NCBI GenBank assembly: GCA_026400355.1
Contig: JAPLPE010000022.1
Span: forward strand, 62,001-126,000
Direction: 5' to 3'
Length of the DNA: 64,000 nt
DNA from: Rhodobacterales bacterium
Lineage (GTDB): Bacteria > Pseudomonadota > Alphaproteobacteria > Rhodobacterales > Rhodobacteraceae
Under the pieces are notes generated by a model that saw nothing but the letters and a program-made list of their open reading frames with translations, did no database searches and was not told where the DNA came from. Positions 1 through 8,502 of this stretch are shown piece after piece; the stretch's first letter is position 1, and each line of letters opens with the position of its first letter. Made by a program: the position numbers and the translations under genes.

Positions 1-1659
1 GAAGACGTCGTCGCCATTGCCACCCGTCATCGTATCTGCACCCTCTCTTGAGTTGAGGATGTTGTCGCCGGCGTTCCCGGTAATGGACTGGGCATATTTG
101 TTGCCGGTCAGATCAATGGCAGTCGTGCCCGAAGAGTTGTTGGTGCTCATCGCTTCGACCTGCGACAGCGAACCCAGGACATAATCCACAGTTGCCCGCA
201 CCGTATCCGTGCCGCCGCCGGTACCTTCGGTGATCTTGTCGCCGGAATTGTTCACGACATAGATGTCGTTCCCGTTGCCGCCCTGAAGCAGGTCCGCCGC
301 GCCGGCACCGCTGGTCAGCGTATTGGCCCCGGCATTGCCGCTGATCGTCTGGGCCAGCGCGTTGCCGGTCAGGTTGATCGCCGTAGTAGCGGCGGAATCG
401 ACCGTCTGGATGGTCTCGATCCCGACACCGGTGCCCAAAACAAAGGAGCCTGAGGCACGAGCTATGTCGGCAGTTCCTTCGGTGCTGCCTTCGATGAGGG
501 TATCGCCCGAGTCGCTGACAAGATAGATGTCGTTGCCTTTGCCGCCTGCCACCGTGTCAGAGTCGGCCCCGCCGCTCATCGTGTCGATGCCATCACCGCC
601 GCTGATCGAGTCAGCACCGCTGCCGCCATAAAGCGCGTTGTCGACCGTGCTGCCAATGATCACGTCAGCATGGGCCGTCCCGGTCACGTTCTCGACGGTG
701 GTCACCTTGTAGGTCCCGTTGGAACCATAAGTGTTTCCAGTGAAGGACATGTTCCGGGTCTGCAGGTCCACCGTGAACGCTTCCGCCGACGCACTCAGGT
801 CAACCGAGTCAATGCCCGCACCGCCATCGACGTCTTCAAAGAATTGGTCCACAGAAAGCCGGAACGTGTCCGAACCGTCACCACCAAACGCCACGTCCTT
901 GCCAACACCGCCATTGATAATGTCGTTGCCGCTGCCGCCATGCATCTGGTCGATGCCGTCGTCACCGTTCAACGTATCATTGCCGCCGTTCCCGTAAATG
1001 ATGTCATTGCCGTCGCCGCCATTCAGAACGTCATTTCCCTGCGAAGTCGGGATGGTGCTAACCGTCTGGCCAGTCAATGAGAAGTTGGCTACCAGTGTCT
1101 GGCCCGCATCCGCGCCGGTCCCATCCGATTCACAGATCTTTACAAGGTAGGTTCCCGCGGTATCTGCGGTGAACGTCAGCATCGCATCCTGAGAACTGGT
1201 GCTGCCCAGTCCGCCATTTGTCACGATTCCTGTTTCGTTGGACGACAGAAGCGTCGTGCCGTTGGCTGCATATACCTCGACCCTCGAGTTGATGTTTTCC
1301 CCGATCTCATGGTTGCCATAGTCGGTATCGACGGTCAGCGACTGACCCGCTTCAAGCGTGAAGGCATACCAATGCGGATCTCCGTCACCCTGGATAACTG
1401 AAGTCGCGTGCGGGATCGTCTTCGAATTCGCAATGTCCTCGTTCTCGGACAACGACCAGAACGCCGTATTTGCCGTCATGTTGAGCGCGCCTGCAGCAGT
1501 TATTCCGGCACTGATGTTGACCACGTCCAGATCGCCATAGATCAGGTCGTCGCCAGCACCGGCACTGACCGTATTGTTCGCGCCATCTTCGGTCATGCCG
1601 ATGATGAAGTCGTCAAGACCGGTACCCGTCTGCGTCGAGCCGCTGGTGATGATTGCCAT
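1..1659 (-). CDS. RTX-type calcium-binding secreted protein, C-terminus cut by window edge
   Basis: The reading frame is open from an ATG at 1659 to the window edge, giving 553 visible residues without a stop. The start is preceded by AGAGGAG at 8 bases. Residues about 95-195 look like a pre-peptidase C-terminal (PPC) beta-sandwich domain. Several blocks of GGxGNDxLxG nonapeptides follow (first about 205-265), the calcium-binding beta-roll of RTX proteins. Further on a unit of roughly 80-100 residues recurs, containing GNDIYxV, a SGD/EG segment, TTAIxLTGN and another GNAGxNxL block; two copies are seen and a third begins at the edge. No N-terminal signal peptide is present, as expected for type I secretion through an ABC exporter. 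Function beyond calcium binding cannot be told. RTX assignment is firm; the PPC call is moderate. Confidence 0.88.
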   Translation of the reverse strand, partial: MAIITSGSTQTGTGLDDFIIGMTEDGANNTVSAGAGDDLIYGDLDVVNISAGITAAGALNMTANTAFWSLSENEDIANSKTIPHATSVIQGDGDPHWYAFTLEAGQSLTVDTDYGNHEIGENINSRVEVYAANGTTLLSSNETGIVTNGGLGSTSSQDAMLTFTADTAGTYLVKICESDGTGADAGQTLVANFSLTGQTVSTIPTSQGNDVLNGGDGNDIIYGNGGNDTLNGDDGIDQMHGGSGNDIINGGVGKDVAFGGDGSDTFRLSVDQFFEDVDGGAGIDSVDLSASAEAFTVDLQTRNMSFTGNTYGSNGTYKVTTVENVTGTAHADVIIGSTVDNALYGGSGADSISGGDGIDTMSGGADSDTVAGGKGNDIYLVSDSGDTLIEGSTEGTADIARASGSFVLGTGVGIETIQTVDSAATTAINLTGNALAQTISGNAGANTLTSGAGAADLLQGGNGNDIYVVNNSGDKITEGTGGGTDTVRATVDYVLGSLSQVEAMSTNNSSGTTAIDLTGNKYAQSITGNAGDNILNSREGADTMTGGNGDDVF

Positions 1660-1866
1660 AATGCTTACTCCTCTCAAGAGTGTGTGAGATCGACGCGGGA
1701 TGCCGCGCTTGAGAGAAGATTTGCCGCCCAACCTTGGCAGGAATGTGGCCCTGAATTGGCCTTGTGCTGCTCATATTGCGGTAATGTTGTAGCAACCAAT
1801 GTGTGCAATGCGTCAAACCGAATCGCACCGCGCAAGAAGAGCGCCGACAGAAAACCTGCCTGATCT

Positions 1867-2415
1867 TCAGATATCAGTGCCCAATGGAATCGTCAGGAGC
1901 GCACGTTCGCCAAGCCACGGATTCATGTGAACCGCGTCGCGCAAAACCAGTTGTGCCTCGTCATCGCGGCCCAGTTTCATCAGCGTCAAAGCCTTGCCAG
2001 AAAGGGCCGCCACGTGTTTCGGATCAATCGAAAGCGCCCGGTCCAGATCGGCCAGCGCCATTTCATTCTGCCCGCTCAGGTACGCGGCAAAGGCGCGCTG
2101 ATTCCAGCCTTCGGCATAGTCCGGACAATAGCCCACCAATTCATCCAATGTCTCGATCGAGGCCGCATATTCAAAAGACCGCATTTGCGACATGCCGCGA
2201 TCCAGCAATTCCTGCGCCCGTGCATCCGGCGCATCTGTCCAGATTCGCCAAAGATCGCCGGTAATCAGCATTGCGTCGGTTTCATCCCTTGCGATCCGCA
2301 ATTCCCGCAACAAGGCGACCTTCTCTTCCGCATGATCCGGAACCGCAGGACAGACGGCCAAATCCTGCGCCATCACGGGGCCTGCCAGACAAGAAAGGAT
2401 CACGCTCAATCGCAT
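1867..2415 (-). CDS. Periplasmic tetratricopeptide-repeat protein
   Basis: 182 residues. A short signal peptide is visible (hydrophobic stretch to about residue 16, cleavage likely after VMA). The middle and C-terminal halves carry TPR-like helical pairs, with the signature AEGWNQRAFAAYLSGQ...ALADLDRALSIDP...AALSGKALTLMKLGR, giving about three repeats. Such proteins serve as scaffolds; the partner is not shown. Two cysteines remain in the mature N-terminal region and one more lies near residue 97. It reads away from the RTX gene's promoter side and is separated from it by about 200 bases in which I see no gene. The ribosome binding site in front of the chosen ATG is weak, so the start is slightly uncertain. 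Confidence 0.75.
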   Translation of the reverse strand: MRLSVILSCLAGPVMAQDLAVCPAVPDHAEEKVALLRELRIARDETDAMLITGDLWRIWTDAPDARAQELLDRGMSQMRSFEYAASIETLDELVGYCPDYAEGWNQRAFAAYLSGQNEMALADLDRALSIDPKHVAALSGKALTLMKLGRDDEAQLVLRDAVHMNPWLGERALLTIPLGTDI

Positions 2416-2479
2416 GTCCGAATGGTGACGCAGATTGCACTTGCGTCAAGCCCCGCGTGACTCGCTCGCAACCCCGTGA

Positions 2480-3247
2480 TCAGGCCGCCTGTGCCCGGCC
2501 CCGCCGCGTGACCGACTGATAGAGGACGATGAGCACGATGCTCCCAAGGAAGATCGCGCTCGTGATCACCGTTCCAAGGCCCATCCCGCCATATTCGCGC
2601 GGCTGAGACAGCAGATCGCCGAACGAAGCCCCGAGCGGCCGGGTAAAGATATAGGCAAGCCAGAAGCCCAGAACGGGATCAATGCCCATAAAGAAGTATC
2701 CGATCCCGAGCGACAGGATGATCATCCCGAACAGGATGCCCGTCGCCAGATAGCCCAGCCCGAAATGCTCGGCCACCAGATCACCCACCGCCGTGCCAAG
2801 GGCAAAAGTCAGCAGGATCGCCAGCCAGTAGAACGCCTCGCGCCGGTTGGTAAAGATCTCATGGATCGACAAGGTCCGTTCGGACGCATACCAGACCGCA
2901 AAGACAACGGCCAAGGCGACCGAAAACACCCATGTCGTCGTCGTTAGCGCCACCCCGAAGTTATCCACCAGATTGTCGGTCACCAGCGTCCCCACGACGC
3001 TGATCAGCACCACAGCCAGCCAGTAGGACCACGGCACGAATCGCTTCTGCCTGAACTGCTGGATCAGCGCGACAACCAGCACCCCGGTCATCAGAAACGA
3101 TGTCGCCATCAGCCCCAGACCAAGGTTCACCGCCAGATAATCCGCCGCCGTTTCGCCCATCGTCACGGCCAGAAGCTTGATCAGCCAGAAATCCACGGTG
3201 ACTTCGGGCACGCGGTTTTCAGGGGCCAAGGATTGAATATGGGTCAT
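2480..3247 (-). CDS. DUF347 (COG4705) four-repeat integral membrane protein
   Basis: 255 residues with about eight membrane segments arranged as four homologous units. Each unit has a conserved Trp (FWLIKLL, SYWLAVV, FYWLAIL, FWLAYIF) followed by a small-residue/acidic motif (TMGETAADYL, VVGTLVTDNL, ALGTAVGDLV, PLGASFGDLL). That four-repeat, two-helix, conserved-Trp pattern is the description of the DUF347 repeat family. Substrate and role are unknown. A GGGAAG ribosome binding site precedes the ATG at 3247. It follows the gene at 3265-3897 by 17 bases and is probably co-transcribed with it, so the two products may work together at the membrane. The intramembrane Asp/Glu residues suggest cation handling, but that is only inference. 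Confidence 0.8.
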   Translation of the reverse strand: MTHIQSLAPENRVPEVTVDFWLIKLLAVTMGETAADYLAVNLGLGLMATSFLMTGVLVVALIQQFRQKRFVPWSYWLAVVLISVVGTLVTDNLVDNFGVALTTTTWVFSVALAVVFAVWYASERTLSIHEIFTNRREAFYWLAILLTFALGTAVGDLVAEHFGLGYLATGILFGMIILSLGIGYFFMGIDPVLGFWLAYIFTRPLGASFGDLLSQPREYGGMGLGTVITSAIFLGSIVLIVLYQSVTRRGRAQAA

Positions 3248-3264
3248 CTGAGTCTTCCCGGGGT

Positions 3265-3897
3265 TCAGTTCTGCGCCGCGAGCAGGGCCAGCGCCTGCGC
3301 GGTGAACTCGTCGGCATGGCGGTCGTCATCGGCATTGCAGCGTTCCAGCGCCCGGCTCTGGAAATCCTGTGCCGATTGCAGGTCGATCCCGGTCACCTTG
3401 GTCGTGGCCAGCGCATCCCGCAGCTTGGTCAGCATATCCTCGCAGGACAAAGGATGACCGCTCTCGTCCGAGATCGTGATTCCGGCCACAACAATGGGCC
3501 CCGTAGCCTCTGACAAACCTGCCGTCGGGTCATCCAGCGCAACCTGCAGCGCGGCCAAAGCCGCGGTAACCTTCGCCGCATCGGGCGTCCCGCGCCGCAG
3601 CGCCGAAAATACGGCATCTGCCGCATCATCAACCTGCCCCCAGGCCCCGGGGTTCAAGGGACGCATCGTATCCTCGGCCTGATCCCACATGTCCTCGAAA
3701 TCCGTAACACGCGTTTCGGCCGCCGCAAGATCCCCCGTTGCCGCGATGCCCTGCACATCAGTCACGATGATCTTGAACGCGCTCAGATCACCCAGCGACA
3801 CCTGCGTTGGCGGAGGTGGCGACAGGTACCGGTAACCAACAGCAAACAACCCGACCGGAACAAGGATCAGGACGATCGCAAGCATCAGCTGCCGCAT
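3265..3897 (-). CDS. Membrane-anchored periplasmic protein of unknown function
   Basis: 210 residues. One N-terminal hydrophobic segment (about residues 4-24, LMLAIVLILVPVGLFAVGYRY) is followed by a Pro-rich linker and a mostly helical, acidic, soluble domain. I do not recognise the family. The only two cysteines (about residues 151 and 187) lie in the C-terminal third and could form a disulfide in the periplasm. The start at 3897 has AAGGAAAG about 10 bases upstream. It is the first gene of a likely two-gene unit with the DUF347 membrane protein, so it may be an accessory subunit. It is divergent from the GMC oxidoreductase gene; the 227 bases between them should hold both promoters, though I could not single out boxes. 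Confidence 0.65.
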   Translation of the reverse strand: MRQLMLAIVLILVPVGLFAVGYRYLSPPPPTQVSLGDLSAFKIIVTDVQGIAATGDLAAAETRVTDFEDMWDQAEDTMRPLNPGAWGQVDDAADAVFSALRRGTPDAAKVTAALAALQVALDDPTAGLSEATGPIVVAGITISDESGHPLSCEDMLTKLRDALATTKVTGIDLQSAQDFQSRALERCNADDDRHADEFTAQALALLAAQN

Positions 3898-4124
3898 GTC
3901 TTTGACTTTCCTTCAGACGGTTTCTGCCGGTGCGGCAGTGCTGTTCCTGCGCCAGTCCCAGTGCAAGCCAATTCGCTTCCAGCCCGATCACGAAATGCGG
4001 ATGGCCCCGCACGACCCCTCGGGACCACACGTCACCGCGCAATCTGCGACCTGACAGGTCGTTTTTCAACAGGGCCGACCTCACATCCGCGACTAATGTC
4101 GCTGAAAAAACACGGGGCAATTTC

Positions 4125-5738
4125 ATGGACGCGGACTTCATCATCGTGGGCGCCGGATCGGCGGGCTCGGTCCTGGCCGAACGGCTCAGTGCCGATGGCC
4201 GTTTCCGCGTCCTCGTGATCGAAGCTGGCGGCACCGACCGGCGGTTCTATGTCCAACTGCCCCTCGGCTACGGCAAGCTCTTTTACGACCCCGCCGTCAA
4301 CTGGCTCTACAAGACGGAACCCGACCCCGGCCTTGCCAACCAGCGCGACCACTGGCCCCGAGGCAAGCTCCTCGGCGGCTCATCCTCGATCAACGCGATG
4401 GTCTATATCCGCGGCCATCGCGACGATTACGAAGACTGGAAGGCGCTCGGCAACACCGGATGGGGCTGGGACGATGTCCTGCCCGCCTACAAGGTGATTG
4501 AGGATAACGAAGCCGGCGGCAACGCCTGGCGCGGCAAGGGCGGCCCGCTCTTCATTTCGGCAAACCGCAAGGACCTTCACCCGATGGTCAAGGACTATGT
4601 CGCGTCCTGCGTGGCGGCGGGCCTGCCCTACAACCCCGATTTCAACGGCGCCGAACAGGACGGCACCGGCACCTACCAGCTTACCGTCAAGGGCGGCCGC
4701 CGGAACTCGGCCGCCCGCGCCTTTCTCCGTCCCGCGATGCGCCGCAAGAACGTCGAGGTGATGACCAACACGATGGTCACCCGTGTCCTGATTGAAGACA
4801 ACCGCGCAACGGGGGTCGAGGTCATCCGGGTCGGCAAGCGCCAGATCATCCGCGCAAGGGCCGAGGTGATCCTCGCAGGCGGTGCGATCAACTCGCCGCA
4901 ACTCCTTCAGCTTTCCGGCATTGGCCCCGGCGCGCTGCTGCGCGAACACGGTATCGATGTCCTGCGCGACAACCCCAATGTGGGCGATCACCTGAACGAC
5001 CATCACGGCCTGAACTACACCTACAAGATGAAAGTACCAACTTTGAACGACATGCTCCGCCCGTGGTGGGGCAAGCTCAAGGTCGGCATGGAATACGTCC
5101 TTCTGGGGCGTGGCCCGCTGTCCCTCTCGATCAACCACGGCGGTGGCTTCTTTCGTACGCGGCCCGGCCTGCAGCGCCCCAATATGCAGCTTTACTTTCA
5201 AGCCTTTTCGACGCTGATCCCCCGCGACGGCGAACGCCCGATCTTGAATCCCGATCCTTTCTCGGGGATGTCCATCGGCTTGTCGAATTGCCGACCCACT
5301 TCGAGAGGGACGATCCGCATCGCGTCAAACGATCCGCTGGCCCATCCGGTGATCCGCGCCAACGCCTATTCCACCAACCACGACGTGGAAGAGATGCTCG
5401 AGGCAGTCAAGTTCGTCCGCAAGATTGCCGCCCAGGACCCGATCCGCAGCCTGATTGAAGAAGAACTTCGCCCCGGCCCCGCCTGCAACACCGACGAAGC
5501 GATGATCGCCGATTTCCGCGCCCGGAGCGGAACCGTCTACCACCCCTCCTGTACCTGCCGCATGGGTCCGTCCGAGGCCGACACCGTCGTCAACCCCCGC
5601 CTCAAGGTCCACGGGATCGAAAGCCTGCGCGTCTGTGACGCATCGGTCTTTCCCACCCTCATCGGCGGCAACACGAACGCGCCGTCGATGATGGTCGGCT
5701 GGAAAGGCGCGGAAATCATTCTGGCCGACAATCGCTGA
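4125..5738 (+). CDS. GMC-family FAD oxidoreductase (choline dehydrogenase-like)
   Basis: 537 residues from ATG 4125, the usual length for BetA/AlkJ-type alcohol dehydrogenases. The FAD-binding VGAGSAGSVLAERL lies at residues about 7-20, the GMC signature GGSSSINAMVYIRGH at about 84-98, and the C-terminal catalytic region HPSCTCRMG with His473 and GGNTNAPSM with Asn518. An upstream in-frame extension to 3930 lacks family similarity and I reject it; the FAD motif belongs within ten residues of the start. The enzyme should oxidise a primary alcohol to an aldehyde, passing electrons to the respiratory chain or to oxygen. There is no betaine aldehyde dehydrogenase, betI or choline transporter nearby, so choline as substrate is not supported. 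It appears monocistronic. Confidence 0.9.
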   Translation: MDADFIIVGAGSAGSVLAERLSADGRFRVLVIEAGGTDRRFYVQLPLGYGKLFYDPAVNWLYKTEPDPGLANQRDHWPRGKLLGGSSSINAMVYIRGHRDDYEDWKALGNTGWGWDDVLPAYKVIEDNEAGGNAWRGKGGPLFISANRKDLHPMVKDYVASCVAAGLPYNPDFNGAEQDGTGTYQLTVKGGRRNSAARAFLRPAMRRKNVEVMTNTMVTRVLIEDNRATGVEVIRVGKRQIIRARAEVILAGGAINSPQLLQLSGIGPGALLREHGIDVLRDNPNVGDHLNDHHGLNYTYKMKVPTLNDMLRPWWGKLKVGMEYVLLGRGPLSLSINHGGGFFRTRPGLQRPNMQLYFQAFSTLIPRDGERPILNPDPFSGMSIGLSNCRPTSRGTIRIASNDPLAHPVIRANAYSTNHDVEEMLEAVKFVRKIAAQDPIRSLIEEELRPGPACNTDEAMIADFRARSGTVYHPSCTCRMGPSEADTVVNPRLKVHGIESLRVCDASVFPTLIGGNTNAPSMMVGWKGAEIILADNR

Positions 5739-5861
5739 ACGACTTGCGCCGGCCTCCCGCCCCGCTCTCGCCCGACCGTTTCCACCGGCCCACGTTCCAC
5801 CCGCCTGACAGAAGGCCGGTCCCTGCCCCGACGGGGGCGAAGTCCCAGCCTTCCGGGGGGC

Positions 5862-5955
5862 TTGGGCTGGCCGAACGCCAGAGCATCCGGCTGAAAAGCG
5901 TCACCCTCTGCGAGTGACCAAGGCGATGGCCTTGGTCGTTACGCCCCTTGGCCCA
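5862..5955. repeat. Dispersed repeat family B, copy 1, with hairpin
   Basis: About 90 bases resemble a segment at 47745-47850: both share GGCTGGCC, an (A/G)GC(A/G)TCCGGC(T/C)GGAAA-like core and a hairpin. Here the hairpin stem is GACCAAGGC (5916-5924) with GCCTTGGTC (5929-5937) and a 4-base loop. It fills most of the 300-base gap between the GMC gene and the DUF2256 gene. The remainder of the gap shows no gene. Confidence 0.6.
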
Positions 5956-6042
5956 CGCCCGAAAAGCATCCTTCGGCCACAAACGAGTCCAGCCAGAACC
6001 AGCCTACCCTCGACTCTGCCAATCCCGCGCTATCTCAGCCCC

Positions 6043-6207
6043 ATGCCAAAGATGCGCAAGAAATCCGACCTGCCCGTGAAAACCTGCGCCGCCTGCGCCC
6101 GGCCATTCACCTGGCGCAAGACCTGGGCCCGCGATTGGGACAATGTGCGCTACTGTTCCGACGCTTGTCGCAAAAGGACGCGGCCAACGATCCCGCAGGA
6201 ACGCTGA
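6043..6207 (+). CDS. DUF2256 small zinc-finger-like protein
   Basis: 54 residues from the ATG at 6043 (a second ATG lies at 6052). Sequence features are a CxxC pair (CAACARPF), the basic WRKTWARDW segment and a second cysteine pair (YCSDACRK), the pattern of DUF2256, a small protein often found beside cryptochrome/photolyase-like or conserved hypothetical genes. The four cysteines probably bind zinc. Role unknown. The longer in-frame reading from 5914 starts inside a dispersed repeat and is unlikely. The next gene starts 86 bases downstream on the same strand. Confidence 0.8.
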   Translation: MPKMRKKSDLPVKTCAACARPFTWRKTWARDWDNVRYCSDACRKRTRPTIPQER

Positions 6208-6293
6208 TAAGACGCAGGAAACCGGCGCATGGCGCATTCCCATACGCACCTACCCCCTCGCCCCGCTCTCCGCCCTGCGCTAAACCAGCAGAT

Positions 6294-6914
6294 ATGGCAC
6301 AGATCGAATCCCTCTTCGTTACCCGGCTCTACCGCGCTTCGCTCTCCGAACTCGGAAAGCCCATCGACGCAGAGGACCTGCACGCCGCCTGCCTCTCCAT
6401 CGCCGACGATGACGAGGCAGGCCAGAAATGGTGCGAAAACAACGGCTACCCCGGCTATACCAGCTATGCCTCGCTGACCGACCTGCCCTGGCGCGTTCCC
6501 ATCTTCAAGGATCTGGTCAGAGTGCTCGACAAGCATGTCGATGCCTTCGTCAAGGATCTCCAGTTCGACCTTGGTGAAAAGAAGATCAAGCTCGACAGCC
6601 TATGGATCAACATCCTGCCGACGGGTGGTGTGCATACCTCGCACATCCACCCCCATTCGGTGATCAGCGGCACGACCTATGTTATCATGCCACCCGGCGC
6701 GAGTGCCCTGAAACTCGAAGACCCCCGACTGCCCATGATGATGGCCGCTCCCGGCCGCAAATCCAAGGCCCGCCCTGAACTCCGCAGCTTCATCTATGTC
6801 GAACCGAAGGTCGGCGACGTCGTCCTCTGGGAAAGCTGGCTCCGCCACGAAGTCCCGCTCAACATGGCGGACGAGGAACGCATCAGTATCAGTTTCAACT
6901 ACGGCTGGGGCTGA
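6294..6914 (+). CDS. TIGR02466-family putative 2-oxoglutarate/Fe(II) oxygenase
   Basis: 206 residues from ATG 6294. The centre carries the family's hallmark LWIN.LP.GG.H..HIHPHSVISGT, and the C-terminus has the WESWLRHEVPLN segment with FNYGW at the very end. The spaced histidines (HTSHIHPH, then RHEVP) fit the double-stranded beta-helix Fe(II) site of 2OG oxygenases; Arg near the end would bind 2-oxoglutarate. The substrate is unknown. The in-frame extension to 6135 overlaps DUF2256 and carries no conserved sequence. It is co-directional with DUF2256, a pairing seen in related alphaproteobacteria. Confidence 0.83.
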   Translation: MAQIESLFVTRLYRASLSELGKPIDAEDLHAACLSIADDDEAGQKWCENNGYPGYTSYASLTDLPWRVPIFKDLVRVLDKHVDAFVKDLQFDLGEKKIKLDSLWINILPTGGVHTSHIHPHSVISGTTYVIMPPGASALKLEDPRLPMMMAAPGRKSKARPELRSFIYVEPKVGDVVLWESWLRHEVPLNMADEERISISFNYGWG

Positions 6915-6935
6915 AGCAGGGCCCCTATTCTCCGC

Positions 6936-7298
6936 TCACGCTGCCGCCGGCAAACCCGGTCGCCCAAAGGGCCCGCAGCGGTGGAGCGGTTCACGCCCGT
7001 TCGGCAGCCGATAGACGTGATTTGCCTCGGCCTCAGCCGCAAAGAGGCTCTCCATCTCTTCCAGTTTTGCAGGCTCACTGGCCGCAAGGTCAATTTGTGC
7101 GGTCGGGTCTTCAGCCTCATCTTGAAGCTCCCCGCCTTCCATGCCTGCTCTGTTTTCGGCCTCTGGCGGATTGGGATAGATTGCGAACAGGTCAACAAAG
7201 ACCGGCCAGTGGACGAAGTGCGTGTCGAGACCCCGGGCGGAGACAGCTTCGAGGAACTCCTCGGCGTCGCGTCTGACGGCGGCGCGCAGGGCAGGGTT
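6936..7298 (-). pseudogene. Relic of a sulfatase C-terminus (possible)
   Basis: Read on the minus strand, one frame from about 7298 to a stop at 6936 has amino-acid composition like real protein. Its end, ELQDEAEDPTAQIDLAA followed by EPAKLEEMESLF and NHVY, matches the C-terminal tail pattern of type I sulfatases (xELYDLxxDPxExxDLAAxxPxxLxxLxxLw). No start codon or catalytic CxPxR region is present. Upstream sequence drifts between frames, so I read this as a decayed gene end. The gap from 6915 to 7438 holds nothing else I can support. A fragment of an unrelated hydrolase is possible. Confidence 0.35.
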
Positions 7299-7438
7299 GC
7301 AGCTTCTTTGATGGGTGGCCGCAGATGGAGTCCTTGGGGTCGAGAGACCTCGTTGGCGCCAAGGCGACCAAGGGTCACTTGTCCCGGGAATGCAAGCGCC
7401 GGCCGGTCAGGGAGCAGATCCAGGCGGGTTAGTCCGGT

Positions 7439-8476
7439 TCAAAGGATTCTGAGCCAGCGGAGCCAGATCAACATGCAACCTGTCGACGCTGCGATGACGG
7501 CGACGATGATCCCGAAGCCATGCGCGTTTAGGCTCAGCGGCAGGCCGGCGACATTGATACCCCAGAGGCCTGCGATAAGTGTCGGCGGCATCATGACGAC
7601 CGAAAAGACCGTCAGGACCTGAAGATTGCGGTTGGTCGACTCTTCGACCTGAGCCCTCATCTCGTCGAGCAGGAATGTGCAGCGGTCGCCCACTTCCTGC
7701 AAGTCGCCGAGGAGCGCGGCATATCGCTCGACTTCCCGCTTGAGAGCGCGGCTTTCGGCGCTGGACGCGAGAGGCAGTTGCGCTTCGAGGAAACCCAGCA
7801 TCGAGGTCCGCTTGTAGGCCATGTCATGAGCGAGGATCATTGCGGCTCGATGCATGGCCAACACATCGTCCCGGCGCTCGGACATATTGCCTTTGAGCAT
7901 CTCGATCTCGAATGACATAAGGCGTGCCGAACTCTGATCGACGGCTTCCTCACCAAGGCTGTTGAGCATGGCGAAAAAGGCTGTCAACCAGGCGAAGGGC
8001 GAAGCAATTCCGCGGGTGGGATTGGCCTCGAGCCGCTCGCGCATTCTTTCGACCACGATCAGGGGTTTGATCCGCCCGGTGATGACGAGACCCGGTCCGA
8101 TCAGAACGCTGAGAGCGCCGCCATGACGTGCATTGCCCGGTGGACCCTCGGGCGCACGGCGAACGTCACGCAGTTGTCCGTAGAGCAGGTCGTTCTCGAC
8201 GAAGAGACGACCGCGCTGAACCGGCGTCGAGATCGCCTCGACGATTTCCTTGTCGATCGGCAGATGTGCGAGCCAATCGGCGATATCCGGACGCGACAGG
8301 TCGACGTGAACCCAGACAAAGGCCGAACCGACTTGGGGCCTGATGTGCAAGCGATGCGGATCAGGCAAGTGATCAAGAGGTTGAGCCGACGCTTCCGTCA
8401 GCTCAAACGCAAAGAGCGGCGCGGGTTCGCGCCGCTCTTCGGTCATGTCCGAAACGGATAACGATGGTGCTTCCAT
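7439..8476 (-). CDS. ZntB/CorA-type metal ion channel
   Basis: 345 residues from the ATG at 8476; an in-frame extension to 8608 would run into the neighbouring phosphate-transporter gene and is rejected. The long N-terminal half is the cytoplasmic funnel of CorA-like proteins. Two C-terminal membrane helices are linked by GLWGINVAGLPL, the position of the GMN selectivity signature; here it is GIN, as in ZntB-type proteins (GVN/GIN) rather than classical Mg2+ CorA. The likely role is Zn2+ or another divalent cation transport in the inner membrane, probably efflux, or proton-coupled uptake as described for some ZntB. It follows the PiT gene by 26 bases on the same strand and may be co-transcribed. 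Confidence 0.85.
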   Translation of the reverse strand: MEAPSLSVSDMTEERREPAPLFAFELTEASAQPLDHLPDPHRLHIRPQVGSAFVWVHVDLSRPDIADWLAHLPIDKEIVEAISTPVQRGRLFVENDLLYGQLRDVRRAPEGPPGNARHGGALSVLIGPGLVITGRIKPLIVVERMRERLEANPTRGIASPFAWLTAFFAMLNSLGEEAVDQSSARLMSFEIEMLKGNMSERRDDVLAMHRAAMILAHDMAYKRTSMLGFLEAQLPLASSAESRALKREVERYAALLGDLQEVGDRCTFLLDEMRAQVEESTNRNLQVLTVFSVVMMPPTLIAGLWGINVAGLPLSLNAHGFGIIVAVIAASTGCMLIWLRWLRIL

Positions 8477-8502
8477 CTTCGTCCCTGAGGCCGCTTTGCC
8501 TG

